Of a stretch of DNA of 64,000 nt, positions 46,775-58,008 are shown in pieces; position 1 is the first letter of the stretch, and each line of letters starts with the position of its first letter. Source of the DNA: Geosiphon pyriformis (taxonomy: Eukaryota > Glomeromycota > Glomeromycetes > Archaeosporales > Geosiphonaceae). Location of the stretch: contig JAAOMT010000201.1 of assembly GCA_016748015.1 (NCBI GenBank), positions 122,458-186,457 on the forward strand. Direction: 5' to 3'. The position numbers and the translations under genes are program-made. The notes below the pieces were generated by a model that was given only the letters and a program-made list of their open reading frames with translations, ran no database searches and was not told the DNA's origin.

Positions 46775-47524
46775 TGTTACAGGTGATTTTTTGGGGTGTC
46801 GAGTGAATAACAAATTCATAACTTGGTGCTCAAAGCAATTAGTGTGGATAATAATCTGAAGGTATTTTATCTAAAAGTTTTCCAATCGAGTTCTTTGTAT
46901 AATGGACAGAAATTCAATAATAACAGTTTATCAGTAGTTTTCTGAAACCATAGTTTTGTCGATTGCTTGTTCAGCTTGATGGTTGATGATTCTCCTGGTA
47001 CAATATCCTCCGTAAGTGTATACTAGTGCTGTTTTCTGATGTCAGTTCCTCTGTAAGTTCTCCAAAAGTAAGTATTGTTTAAGCAAGTTTATTCCTCTGT
47101 AAGTCTTCTAAGAGTAAGTATTGTTTTAAGTAAGTTTTATTTCTCTGTAAGTCCTCCAAAAGTAAATCTTTTAATCAAGTTAGTAGACAACAAAGAAAAT
47201 AAAGAAAAGATAAAAGAGAAAATAAGAAATAAGCCAAGGCAAGTTGCAAGTTAGTATCCTGTTAATAGCCGTGATAAAGAGCTATTGTTCCAGTATGATT
47301 AAGTATCAGTTACTATCAACATGAAGTGTTGATAGTGGAGAATAAATTTGATCTAGTGAATAATTATTTATTTGAGGATTGTGGTAACTAAGCTAAGAAT
47401 TCTTGGTGTTGATTTTGTTTTTTCTGCTTCTACTGCTACTGCTATATATATATATTTGAGATTCCTCAATTCTTCAATCTCTACTTGCTAATAATAATAT
47501 ACTTCCTCTATTTTATGAGTAACA
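46775..47524 (-). repeat. Element E 5' LTR (U3 array missing)
   Basis: TGTTACAGG to GAGTAACA on the plus strand, 750 bases. It lacks about 180 bases of the GGAATTCC array present in the 3' LTR; the join lies in a short AATCT match found at both ends of the missing part. Hairpin at 47312-47336 with arms ACTATCAACA and TGTTGATAGT. Confidence 0.92.
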
Positions 47525-48389
47525 CTGGAAGAAAGAAAGCCTATTAAAAAAAAAAGAAAAAACGTGACCTAAAGAAAAACATGATGAAACATGAAGAGAC
47601 ACAGAATAGTGCGCTATAATGTTGGATAACATGTTATAACACGGGATAACATAGAATAATGTGTAATAATGTCAGATAACATGTTATAACATAGGATAAT
47701 TAGTTATAACATAAGAAAAACAAAGTGATAGCTAGCAAAAACAGACAATCCAAAGCAATCCTGTAAAACTAGAAAATACACATATATAGCAGTAGTATTA
47801 GAAGCAAAAAAAAAAAGCAGAGACAGAAATTTTTTAGTTACTATTCTCTAGTTAGAAACCATAGTATTCTAAAATATCAATAAATATACTTATTTAGTAT
47901 CTCAAATCTAGTTGTTCACTATCAATCCTGAATGATAATAGTAATTGATACTTAAAATACATGGGAACAATAGCTCTTGATCACGGCTATTGACAGAATA
48001 CTAACTTACATTGTCTTGGCTTATTGTCTTTATTTTTTTTTATTTTTTTTATTTTTGTCTTTATTTTGTTGTGTATACTAACTTGATTAAAAAGATTCAT
48101 GTGCAAAAGTACTAACATTAAGATATAGCACTAGTAAAAGACCTAGGAATAAGGATAGATATTTAGAATTGAAAATATCTTACCAGAAGAATTACTGGCC
48201 ATCACATTAAGAAAAAAATTGACAAAACTGCAGTTTTGGGAAGCTATGAATAAAACAATTAATTAAATCTCTGTTTATTATACAAAAAACTCAACCAAAA
48301 TCTTCAGATATTACCAACTGTATTAGCAACTAAGCACCAAGTTACAGGTTTGTTATTTGACTTGAGACCCCAAATAATCACTTGTAACA
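47525..48389 (+). repeat. Main part of the LTR shared by elements C and G
   Basis: Continues TGTTACTGG of 27250-27258. The 20-bp array (47605-47725) has about five units where the C 5' LTR has seven. It ends CTTGTAACA, followed at once by a primer-binding site and G gag, while a polypurine tract of C precedes its start. It is therefore both the C 3' LTR and the G 5' LTR. Confidence 0.88.
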
Positions 48390-48391
48390 TT

Positions 48392-48409
48392 TGGTGCTCT
48401 CTGTGAGGT
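48392..48409 (+). promoter_or_regulatory. Element G primer-binding site
   Basis: TGGTGCTCTCTGTGAGG two bases after the LTR end, identical to F. The downstream partner is mutated to AACACTA; the upstream partner reads AAGCACCA. Confidence 0.75.
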
Positions 48410-48454
48410 ATAATTCTACAGAAAACCAACACTAATAAACACCCATCCAAAACA

Positions 48455-50483
48455 ATAGCAGAATCCAAAGAAATAGGAACAAACCATTTGGGATTTGCAA
48501 AATCTTTATTCCAATACTATTACATTCATTCCAGATTAACAAATAATAGTTGGCCAACAGAATCAGCTTTCAATTGCTACATCAATAAAAAAATTATATA
48601 TCATTTAGAAGGCCAAAGAGATCCAGAATCCATCTTCAACAATTTTTTTAGTGAACTACTCCAAAGCATTACCCTTCCACAAAACTACTTATTTGCACCC
48701 TTAATTACAGAAATAAACAGGGAAATTAAAAAATACACCAAGCAAAGATTTCCTATCACTTTTGATGACAAAAAAAAAAGAAGATTACAAACACCAGCAG
48801 AAACACCAAAACAAATTCAATTACCTACATGGAAGAAACAAAAATTTGATTTACTTGCTAATTCATTATATCATTACACACCCAGAAGTATTATCAACAT
48901 AATAAGTACAACTATAGCAAGTGTGATAACACCATTAAACAGAATCCCATTCCAAAGTAAACAAAAGAAAGCAGAGCTATTAGAAACATATAACAATTAT
49001 TTTAAGTGATTTAAATTGCAATCTTCAATGCCATCAGAAATTTGATTACCACTACCACAACCAGATTTCAGAACTGTTAGTCCTTGGGAAATAACTGACT
49101 TTGAGGAAAAGAAAGATAGCAATCAAAAAATTAGCAAGTAAAACCCAATCTTAAAAAACCCGGAAAATCAAACTCCAAATATTCAAACTCCAGAAAATCA
49201 GAATGATCTAAATTCTGACATAATTAATTAGCAAAACTTACCTCCAATAATTGAGATCAATCTATTACTCATCTCACCAATTGCTGAATAGTAACAATAG
49301 CCACAACTACTACTCCAACAACAAATCCAGCAGTGACCACAACAACAACTAATGGTCTATGCTTCAATCACCAAAATAGAAAAATTTATCGGCAAAAAGA
49401 ATAATGCCCAAGTATGGCTCAATAATGTAGAAAAAGCCATTGCAGCCAATGAATGGAATGATAACAGAGCCTTTTAAGCGATTCCCTATTTTCTACAAAA
49501 TATTACCAACTTGTGATATCAAAGTTTAGCCACCAAATCTCAAACATTTCAGAAATTTAAAATTGCATTCTTGAGATATTTTAGTAATAACAACAGTATT
49601 AATTGCTTAACCAACACCTTTACCACAATTAAACAAGGAGAAACTAAAGCAGTTACTACTTACTTGGGATACTTCTACAGAAACTTGTGCCAAATTTAAG
49701 CAATCCAAGCTGATTAATTTACAGCACCACAGATCCTGAACCAGTTTATCTGTGGTCTGTGCAGTAACCTTCTTCAATGCATATGACTATTACATCTGGC
49801 AACACTTTAAGATGCAGTTACATAGACCAGAGACTTTAAATTAACTAAATTAAAAGTTAACTATGCCCAAGCCATAAATTTAGTCATGAACAGATCATTT
49901 GACTTGGATTCCAAATTGAAACAATTCAGTAATTCAATTAATCAGAAATTAGAAGGATATTTAGCTAACAATTGCATAATTTATCAGCCACCTTAATAAT
50001 GCAATAATTCTGGAAACATGAATTGCTTTCAAAATCAATTGCATTCTTTTTCATCATCCAATCAGCTGTGGCAACAAAAGACATGTATCTGTTACAATTG
50101 TAGTAAACAAGACTATTTGAGAATTGACTGCTGTTTTTATAATAATAACTTACAATTGGGAAATCAATATCAAAACCCTGATTGCTGGTTTCAAACTCTG
50201 AATCAATACCCAAATCAGGATCCATACTTATCTTATTACATCCAAATGACACAACAACTAATTTATCAACTACTTGTATATCAAGCTCCAATTTATTAAC
50301 CAACCACATCCATTATTTATCAACTACAGCCACAAATAATATATAAAACCTCATAAATTCCCACACTACCACTAAACTCAGCTCAGATGACATCAGAAAA
50401 TCCCAGATTGAGAGTAATCCAAAACTGGAGGTTGGCAATGGTTGTCTACCAACTGATTTCCAGTTCTTTTAACCAATCTTCAG
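48455..50483 (+). pseudogene. Element G Gag, broken
   Basis: N-terminal domain from an ATA codon (AESKEIGTNHLGFAKSLF), open in the 173-codon piece 48488-49009. Gln-rich linker about 49270-49340. Capsid about 49350-49960. The knuckle CYNCSKQDYLRIDC (about 50089-50130) has His changed to Tyr. Pro/Tyr/Gln-rich sequence runs to the H insertion. Confidence 0.8.
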
Positions 50484-51476
50484 TGTTACAGATAATTATT
50501 TGGGGTCTCAAATCAAATAACAAACCCATAACTTAATGCTCAATTGATATAATAGTGTTGGTAATATCTGAAGGTTTTGGTTGAGTTCTTTGTATAATGG
50601 ACAGAAATTCACTATGGTTGGTTTTAATTGATTTCTCAAGTCATTTTCCCAATTTTTGTCTTCAGCATGATGGCTAGTTTAATCTGACAGTCATGCCCTT
50701 CTGGTAAGCTATCTATTAATATATATAATTCTACCCTTATTTTTGGGTCTTTTACTAGACTATCTTTGACATCAATTATTCAGTGTTTAATCTTTTTAAT
50801 CAGTAGTAAATCAACAAACAAAAGAAAAAAAAAGAAAAAAAAAGAAAATAAAATAAAATAAAAGAAAATAAAAAAAAAATGAAAAGAAAATAAGAAATTA
50901 GTATCCCATCAATAGCCATGATCAAGAGCTATTGTTCCAGTATGGTTAAGTGTTGAATTTTATCAACATGAAGTGTTAATAAATAGAAGAGTGATTATAG
51001 TTTCAAACAAATAACAATAACATGGATTTGAAAAATTGGAGAGATCTTTTATTTATATAATTCCATTTTGGTTGATAGCAACTATTCTTGAAATGAGGGT
51101 TAATAAATAGAGAAGAAAGAGGATTGTTCTAAATTAATAAAACTCTATTGAATTCTTCAAGAATTCTTGAATTCTCCTGGAATTACTTTTTCTGCTTTTA
51201 ACACTCTTGCTATATATATATATAATTTATGTTATACAAGATTCTGCACATTCGTGAGCAATATGCCATGATTTCTTAAGCAATGTTTATATTGCTGAGC
51301 AATGTGCCTGTAATTTCTGACAATGTGTTTATTGCTGAACAATATGCTGTGATTCTCTAACAATACTTCACATTGCTGAGCAATGTGCTCATGTGCTAAA
51401 TACTATTCTCTTATTAATCTATTTTTCCTATCTGTTTTTCCTACTATTTTTTTGTATTTTTTTTCTATGAGTAACA
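50484..51476 (-). repeat. Solo LTR H of the element B family inserted in G
   Basis: Plus-strand ends TGTTACAGAT and GAGTAACA. Flanks TCAG (50480-50483) and TCGG (51477-51480) fit a 4-bp duplication with one A/G change. It matches the B LTR, including the CACATTGCT/AGCAATGTG array (51247-51399) and the hairpin (50961-50982, imperfect). No internal region remains. Removing it rejoins the pre-protease text of G. Confidence 0.9.
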
Positions 51477-52090
51477 TCGGGATCATGTCAGTGGAGTTCA
51501 AGAACTGGGTATACTCAAAACCCGAGTTTGCAGAACTATTTAAGCCTCTTAGTTGCCCCAAAAGATGTTTCATTTAATAATGTAAAAACCAACCAAACAC
51601 AACTACTTACCACCAACAACATTCTACCAGTTACTATTATGGAAGATGAGTCATTTACAGCTATATTTCCCTTCGAAATTAAAGAACTGTCAGAAATTCT
51701 TTTGTTCAGTGAAGCTGTACTTGAGGAAAAACCCATTACAGTAATGTACACTAACACCAAAATTGATGGCCATTCCATCAAACTGATCCTAGATAGTGGA
51801 TTTGCTGGCAGCATAATCACAAGACAGCTTATGGACCAATTAAATTGTTGAGTTGATCAAGCTGCCAGTGCAAGGATAATTACAACTGATAAAGCCATCA
51901 AGACTTCAATTAGTGAAATAGATGATTTACCCATCAAAGTTAACAGCATTATAGTACTGATCAAGATATTAGTTATGGAAGCCACTTAATACTAAGTACT
52001 TGTTGGTAATGACTGGCTGTTTAAAATCAATGTGACACTCAATTGGAACATTCAAGAGCTCAAGCTTAGCCAAAATGATTAACACACACA
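51477..52090 (+). pseudogene. Element G protease
   Basis: The open piece 51528-51851 contains KPITVMYTNTKIDG and the loop LILDSGFAGSIIT with Asp-Ser-Gly kept. It continues after a stop with GNDWLFKINVTLNW. Further stops replace Gln codons. Confidence 0.8.
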
Positions 52091-53330
52091 TGTACCAGCC
52101 ATGTGTGGCCACTTTAAGTCTATTATCATGCCATCAGCACCACTCATTAAATTCGAGGAAGAAGAAAGAAAACCTATCTGAAAAGTCTACCAAGTTTTAT
52201 GGGCTGACAAAGATCATAACAAGTTACCACTGATACTCTCTTGGGATGACAATGAGAAAAAAAAGCAGAAAAAAAAACTTATCTGGAATTCTGACCAAGT
52301 CTAAAGAACTAACAATGACCAGAAAGAGCTAATAATTTGGGAGAGAGAAGAAAACAATAAGGAAAAAAAAAAAGAGAAAGAAGAAGAAACAACACCTACC
52401 AACACCACTATTTATAACTCCTACACCTATACTACACCACAATAATCTACATATCACTGACCAAAGCTCATATGTATTAATTGCAGTAAAAAATTGTCAT
52501 CAATGGACACATACTGTAGTAACAATAAGAAATACCATATGACAATCAAGTTTTATTGCCATCCATGTGTCCTTAAATGCTTTGAAAGACCTAAACAAGT
52601 TGGAAAATAGGATAATGAATTATGCTTAGCTTGTGGAGAAACTTTTTTAGACAAAGAAATATGAAATGACATTTCTGGGCAAAGAGAAACATATGATGAA
52701 TTATGTTAATACACAATTCTAATAAATAATTGGATAAGAAAAAAAACACCAATAGAAACAGTCTGGAGATAAGCAGTCAAATGTCTGAATGGCTGTCTAT
52801 ACAATGACAACAAAATCTGGTGAATGGCACTTGCCAAAATTGAAGAAGCATCACCAGAAAAAATAAAAACAATTAAAAATAACTCACCTGAACCCATAGA
52901 ACTTGACTGAAACTCAAAACCAGTTATCAATCTTCTGGATCCAGAACAATTTCATAAACACTACCAAGAATTAACATCCACAAGAGAGGAGCAAGAGCAA
53001 TGCTTAGAACAGCTAAACACTTAACTGTGTTAATACTGCCTAATTTCATGTGACTTTTAATATTGTAATAAGTGTGATTTCATTTACAATCCACCACCAT
53101 ACATGATCTACACAATCTTGGAAAAAGAAAAACCAATCAGCAGCTGTACATCAGAATTAGAATCAACTTTTAATTTTGATTCAAACTTTGACAACAATGA
53201 TGATGAAAACAATGATTCCAGTTCCATTCAAAATGGCAATAAAAATAACAATGATTTAGACTTTGATTCAAACCCCAAAACATACATCACACTCTCTGAT
53301 CTTACTAAGGAGCAAGAACTGAAATAGTTT
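52091..53330 (+). pseudogene. Element G Cys-rich region and acidic linker
   Basis: Recognisable from CINCSKKLSS (about 52473) through the CHPC, CLACG and YDELC equivalents to YYCLISC near 53030, with stops at several former Trp and Gln positions. The Asn/Asp-rich linker is open at 53103-53327. Confidence 0.65.
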
Positions 53331-54165
53331 AGCAATAATAATGAAAGTATTATGTCAGAATGTGTGCATAATACCAATGCAGAGTTTAATCTGAGATATC
53401 CTGGAAAAAATGCCATCAAATTGGAACCACATTCATGCATCTGCATTGATTTTAAAGTAGTACTAGAAATTCCAGCAACAACAATAATTTAACTAACATC
53501 TAGAAATAACCTAGCAAAAAAGAGAATCAACATCAGAGGAAAAATAATTGACACAGAATATGTAAGAAATATCATTGCAATGCTACAAAATGACTCAAAA
53601 AAAACCTATATCATAGAGCCAAATGAAAAGATAACACAGGCAATATTCCTGCCTCTGGTTAAAATAGCTCAATTAGTATCAGTAGAAAACAGAGAAGAAT
53701 TAGGGATTACAGCTAAAGAAATACAGGGTTTCGGATCCATGAGTAGGATAGATGTACCAATTAATATGGCAGAGGAAAAAATTGTTGACAAAGAAGAAAT
53801 TATCTCCACCTGTCAATCAATTTCCATTTCATCATATGATCAGTACATGGTAGTCATAAAGAGAAAAAATAAAGAATCAGGTTTAGATTTTTGAGACAGA
53901 AACAGCATTTTGTAAATTAGGAGAAATTAGATTAGTTAATTTATACATACCAGCCAAAAACCACAAACACATTAAAATTCTTATTTACAACAACATAGGA
54001 GATATCATTAAGATACCAGAAGGAACCACCATTGGATATCTAATCACCAAAATTGAAGACCAACTGCCAAATGCCATTTCAGATTTTCCACAATTGTGTG
54101 AATATGTAGATATCACATCACAAACAATATATGGATGAAAAGAATATTATTTGCTCTAACTAGAA
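53331..54165 (+). pseudogene. Element G dUTPase and beta-rich linker, damaged
   Basis: Motif 1 AEFNLRY, motif 2 RNNLAKKR, motif 3 IIDTEYVRN, motif 4 KITQAIFL, motif 5 KEIQGFGSMSR: each motif carries one or more changes, mostly Gly to Glu/Arg or Asp to Asn. The piece 53580-53894 is open across motifs 4 and 5. The linker to RT follows with a frameshift near 53880. Confidence 0.8.
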
Positions 54166-54168
54166 CAA

Positions 54169-55600
54169 TTGAAACAAATAAACTTGGGAAATTTAGACCC
54201 ACTACAACATATGCAGCTCAAGATGTTACTCAACAACTTTAATAACATCTTTGCCAGCAAAAATGAATTTGGCCAAATGGATATTATTCAACATCAAATA
54301 AAAATAGGAGATACAATACCAATTAAGCAAAGAGCATACAGAGTATTACCAGCCAGCCATAAGATCATTTGTCAAGAAATCAATTGGATGCTTGAAAACA
54401 GGCTAATTCAATTATCAATGAGCCCATGGTCATCACCAGTGGTACTAGTTTGTAAGAAAAATGGGAAAATTCACTTTTGTGTAAATTACCAGAAACTGAA
54501 TGAAGTAACTAAAGATGATAGCTATTCAACTCCAAAGATCCAAGAATTGTTTGACACTTTTGGCAGAAAAAAAGGGTTCTCAATTCTAGACTTAGACAGT
54601 GATTATTGGCAAGTAGCCATAAAACCAGAAGATAAAGAGAAAACGGCTTTTACAACTCAAGAAAAAAATTTTGAATTTAAAGTAATGCTATTTGGCTTAA
54701 TGAATACTCCTGTCACATTTTAATGACTCATAGAAATTGTCTATACTGGATTGCTATGAAAATCAGTAGTTGTATACTTGGATAACACCAATGTGTTCTC
54801 AAAAATATTTGATGATCATCTACATTATCTCCAACAAGTATTTAAAAGACTCAAACAAGCAGGATTGAAATTAAATGCAAACAAATGTTTCTTTAGAAAA
54901 ACTGAACTCAAGTTTTTAGAACATGTTGTGAGCAAAGATAGTATAAAAATGGATCCAGACAAGATTGAAGTAGTCAAAAACTTTCCAGTACCAACCAACT
55001 TGACAGAACTAAAAACATTCTTGAGATTTGCCAAATACTACTACCACTTTATCAAAAACTTTTCAAAAATAGCTTAGCCATTACACCAGCTTCAATCAAA
55101 AACCACCAAGTATAATTGATGAAAACCCAGCAAGAAGCATTTGACATATTAAGAAGAAAGCTTATTCAAGTTTCAATGTTGATGTATTCAGATCACAGCA
55201 AACCATTTATCATTATCACTGATGCATCAAGTTAAGCATTGGGAGCAGTACTATCACAGAGAGAACCAGATGGAAGAAAACATTCAATAGCATATGTCAG
55301 CCAAAGTTTGAGTTCAACTGAAAAAAACTATAGAATACCAGCACTAAAATACTTAGCAATCTATTGGGCAGTTATAAAATAAAAGGAATACTTAAGCCAA
55401 AAGTTTGAAGTGTATACTAATCATAAGGAATTGACTTCAATCCAGAAGCAAGAATTTGAAGACAATCACCATGCCAGATAGAAAATAGAACTTTCACCAT
55501 TTAATTATACAGTACATTACAAAAAAAGAAAAAAAAACAGAAATGCTGATGATTTGTCATGAATAAAACAAATCTAAAAAAACATTTCAACCCAAAAATA
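54169..55600 (+). pseudogene. Element G reverse transcriptase and RNase H
   Basis: A 184-codon open piece 54169-54723 runs from the linker end into RT (FCVNYQKLNEVTK). The active-site strand reads VVYLDNTNVFSKIF (final Asp lost). The thumb is open at 54778-55077. RNase H keeps IITDAS near 55215 but has stops. Confidence 0.83.
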
Positions 55601-55814
55601 TAACAAAAAATGAATATACAAAAATACCAACAGCTATAATATTATATAAATACCCAATTGTTCAAAAAGAAATTATCTTAAAAAGAACAAAACAACATAA
55701 AACAACAATCAAAATATTTTATTAACCACCAAAATATACTTTACCAAAAAAACAAAAAAAATCCAGATCAATCAACCAGAGTAATTACAGAACCAAAGAA
55801 AGAAACAATATTAT

Positions 55815-56990
55815 TCAACATGCACTCAGATCCAACAGCAGGACATTTTCACAAAGAAGCAATCATAAAAAGAATCAGAAAAAGATATTATTGGCCATCA
55901 ATATACCCAGACATTATCCAATATGTTCAAAATTGTAATGCTTGTCAAAGAAAAAGTGGAACAAAACCCAGTAAACCATTAAGACCAATCAAAGTAAGAC
56001 AACTATTCAATTATATCAGGATTGATTTAGTTGGTTTATTAACAATCATCAGCAGAGATAACAGATATATTGCAGTAGCCATAAATTATCTTATAAAATG
56101 GCCAGAAGCAAAAGCCATTTAAAGAACAGATGCAGAATTTGTTGCCAAATTTGTTCATCAAGATTTGATCTGTTGACATGGATGTCCAAAAGAACTACTA
56201 TCAGATCAAAGAACCCACTTTGTGAATAAAACATTGGTGGAGTTAAGTCAAAAATTTGGGATAAAAAAACCATTATTATCATCATACCATCCACAAACAA
56301 ATGGGTTAATTAAACAGTTTAACTGAACATTATGTAAAGCAGTAGCCAAGATCAGTCAAAAAAACCAGGATAAATGGGATTTGTTCATACTATCAGTATT
56401 ATTTGCTTATCAGACAATAAAACAAAACACTACACAAGCAACACTATTTGAATTAGTATACAGTAGAACAGCAATATTACCAGTTGAGATAGAAGTCAAA
56501 ACATATCCAACAGAACCAATAACAGAAGAGAATTTTTAGAGAACATTGTTAAAAAAAACATATAACTTAATGGAAACATTAGAAAACACATGGTAAAAAA
56601 CAGCTGACAATATACAAAAATCACAAAAAAAACAAAAAAAAAGACATAATAACCAACTACCAGAGAAACCAGTTAAATTCAAAATTGGAGACAAAGTACT
56701 TTTACATCATACTAAAGTGGAAAAACAATAAAGTGGAAAATTTGACCCCAAATAAGATGGACTATTTTACATAAAAAAAATTCTTAGAAATAGAGCTTAT
56801 AAATTAAGGTTGAACAACAAAATCTTAACCAAAGCAGTACATAATGATCAACTAAAACAATATCACTATCTAGCATCATTATTTACTAGTAATATTCCAC
56901 AATTAAGAATACAGAAAATACTAGTCAAACTAGATGACATTCCACGAGATCTAAAACCAATTATAATCATTAAACAAAACACATAAAATT
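55815..56990 (+). pseudogene. Element G integrase, cut short before the third ORF
   Basis: HHCC domain HSDPTAGHFHKEA ... CNACQRKSG (55820-56122 open; one Asp of CDAC is Asn). Asp in RIDLVG and LLSDQRTHF, Glu changed to Lys (NGLIKQFN). The GPF-like end is broken. Some 40 bases later the D LTR begins. Confidence 0.82.
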
Positions 56991-57026
56991 GAATAACCAA
57001 AAGAGTATATAAAATATGGTATACGT

Positions 57027-58008
57027 TGTTACTGGAGGTTTTTGGTCTCTTTTCTTAAATGTTGTTGATGCTTGTTTGCTGTGAATTCACGTTTTCTGGA
57101 TGTGGTTGAACCTCCAGTAACTGAATTTATCTTCAAATTATCTCCTATAATTTGAATTGCTGGGCTTATAAGTGGAATGGCCAATTCTGTGCCAGTTACT
57201 TTATGTAGTTACGTTGTAGTAAACGTCAACTCTTTCCCAGGAATTGCTCATCTGGAAGCTCACTAAAATGTATAGTTACTTTGCTGTGAAAGTCAACTCT
57301 TCTACAGAAATCTTGTCTGTAGGCTACCCTAATGATTATAGTAAGAAAAATAAAAATAAAAAAATAAAAAAATGTAAAAGAAATGAAATTCTGTCAAGAA
57401 AAACATTTTCAATCCAGGCCTGAAGTCACTAACAGATTATTGAAATTGGTAGCTAATCAATTTCAAAACTTTAGTTGGGTTTTGAGGATTTTCCAAGTGC
57501 AATAATTAAAGAATTTGGTTTTTTGAATTATTTGATATTTATTTTTTTTTGTGTGTGTAGGAATGGTTCTAAGTGATAAATCTAAAGTAAGATACATTTT
57601 TTCGAAGAGAGAAGCTCTTCTTTTTATACAACTTGTCGTAACACTATTCTATGAACTTGAACTTTGCTATTTTCTACAATTTTGCTGAATTAAAGATACA
57701 TTTCAGCAAATTACAAGTTATTTCTGCAAACTATTAGATATTTTGGTGAACTATCAATTATTTTGGCAAATTTCTATAAATTTCGGTGAACTTTTGAATG
57801 TTACATAGTTCGGGGTATTGCATGATTGATCATTGCAATTAGGTTACATTTGTGTTGTGTACAATTTGGGTTATTAATTAAATGATAATTTTGGACATTT
57901 TTGCTAATGTAATAAGTGATAATTTGAAACGATAATATATGCTAATTAATGATAGGAATTATAAGATAGTTTCATGCTCAATGATATCTCTAATTTCGTC
58001 TGGTAACA
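57027..58008 (-). repeat. Element D 3' LTR
   Basis: On the minus strand TGTTACCAG to CCAGTAACA, 982 bases, preceded by the purine tract GAGGAGGAGGTTA. Tandem U3 array (about 57668-57800) and TATA-like TATAAAAAG near 57635. Its last 95 bases carry a 12-bp inverted pair, GTTACTGGAGGT (57028-57039) and ACCTCCAGTAAC (57110-57121). Confidence 0.9.

Larger units (their letters stand above)
27259..47524 (-). mobile_element. Element E: minus-strand LTR element inserted in the C/G LTR, carrying F
   Basis: 3' LTR 27259-28187 and 5' LTR 46775-47524 on the minus strand, with internal region 28188-35622 plus 45730-46774. The target duplication CTGG (27255-27258 and 47525-47528) is exact. Protease, Cys-rich region, dUTPase and RT share one frame. 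Integrase keeps D,D,E, but RT reads YLDN and stops are spread along the element. Confidence 0.93.
8012..48389 (+). mobile_element. Element C with nested insertions B, E and F
   Basis: C consists of 8012-11669, 21659-27258 and 47525-48389. Its 5' LTR, gag and protease come before the B insertion. The protease tail resumes at 21659, followed by Cys-rich region, dUTPase, RT-RNase H, integrase and third ORF to 27249. Its 3' LTR starts at 27250 (TGTTACTGG), is broken after nine bases by E, and resumes at 47525. The same LTR also serves as the 5' LTR of G. The left flank is GTGT; the partner flank is not available because of the tandem. Confidence 0.85.
48390..57026 (+). mobile_element. Element G internal region, broken by H and D
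   Basis: Primer-binding site at 48392, gag, H insertion (50484-51476), protease, Cys-rich region, dUTPase, RT-RNase H and integrase. It breaks off at 57026, shortly after the integrase, where D is inserted; its third ORF and 3' LTR must lie beyond the window. Its Gag differs much more from C Gag than C does from B or E, so the C-G tandem joins two different elements. Confidence 0.87.
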
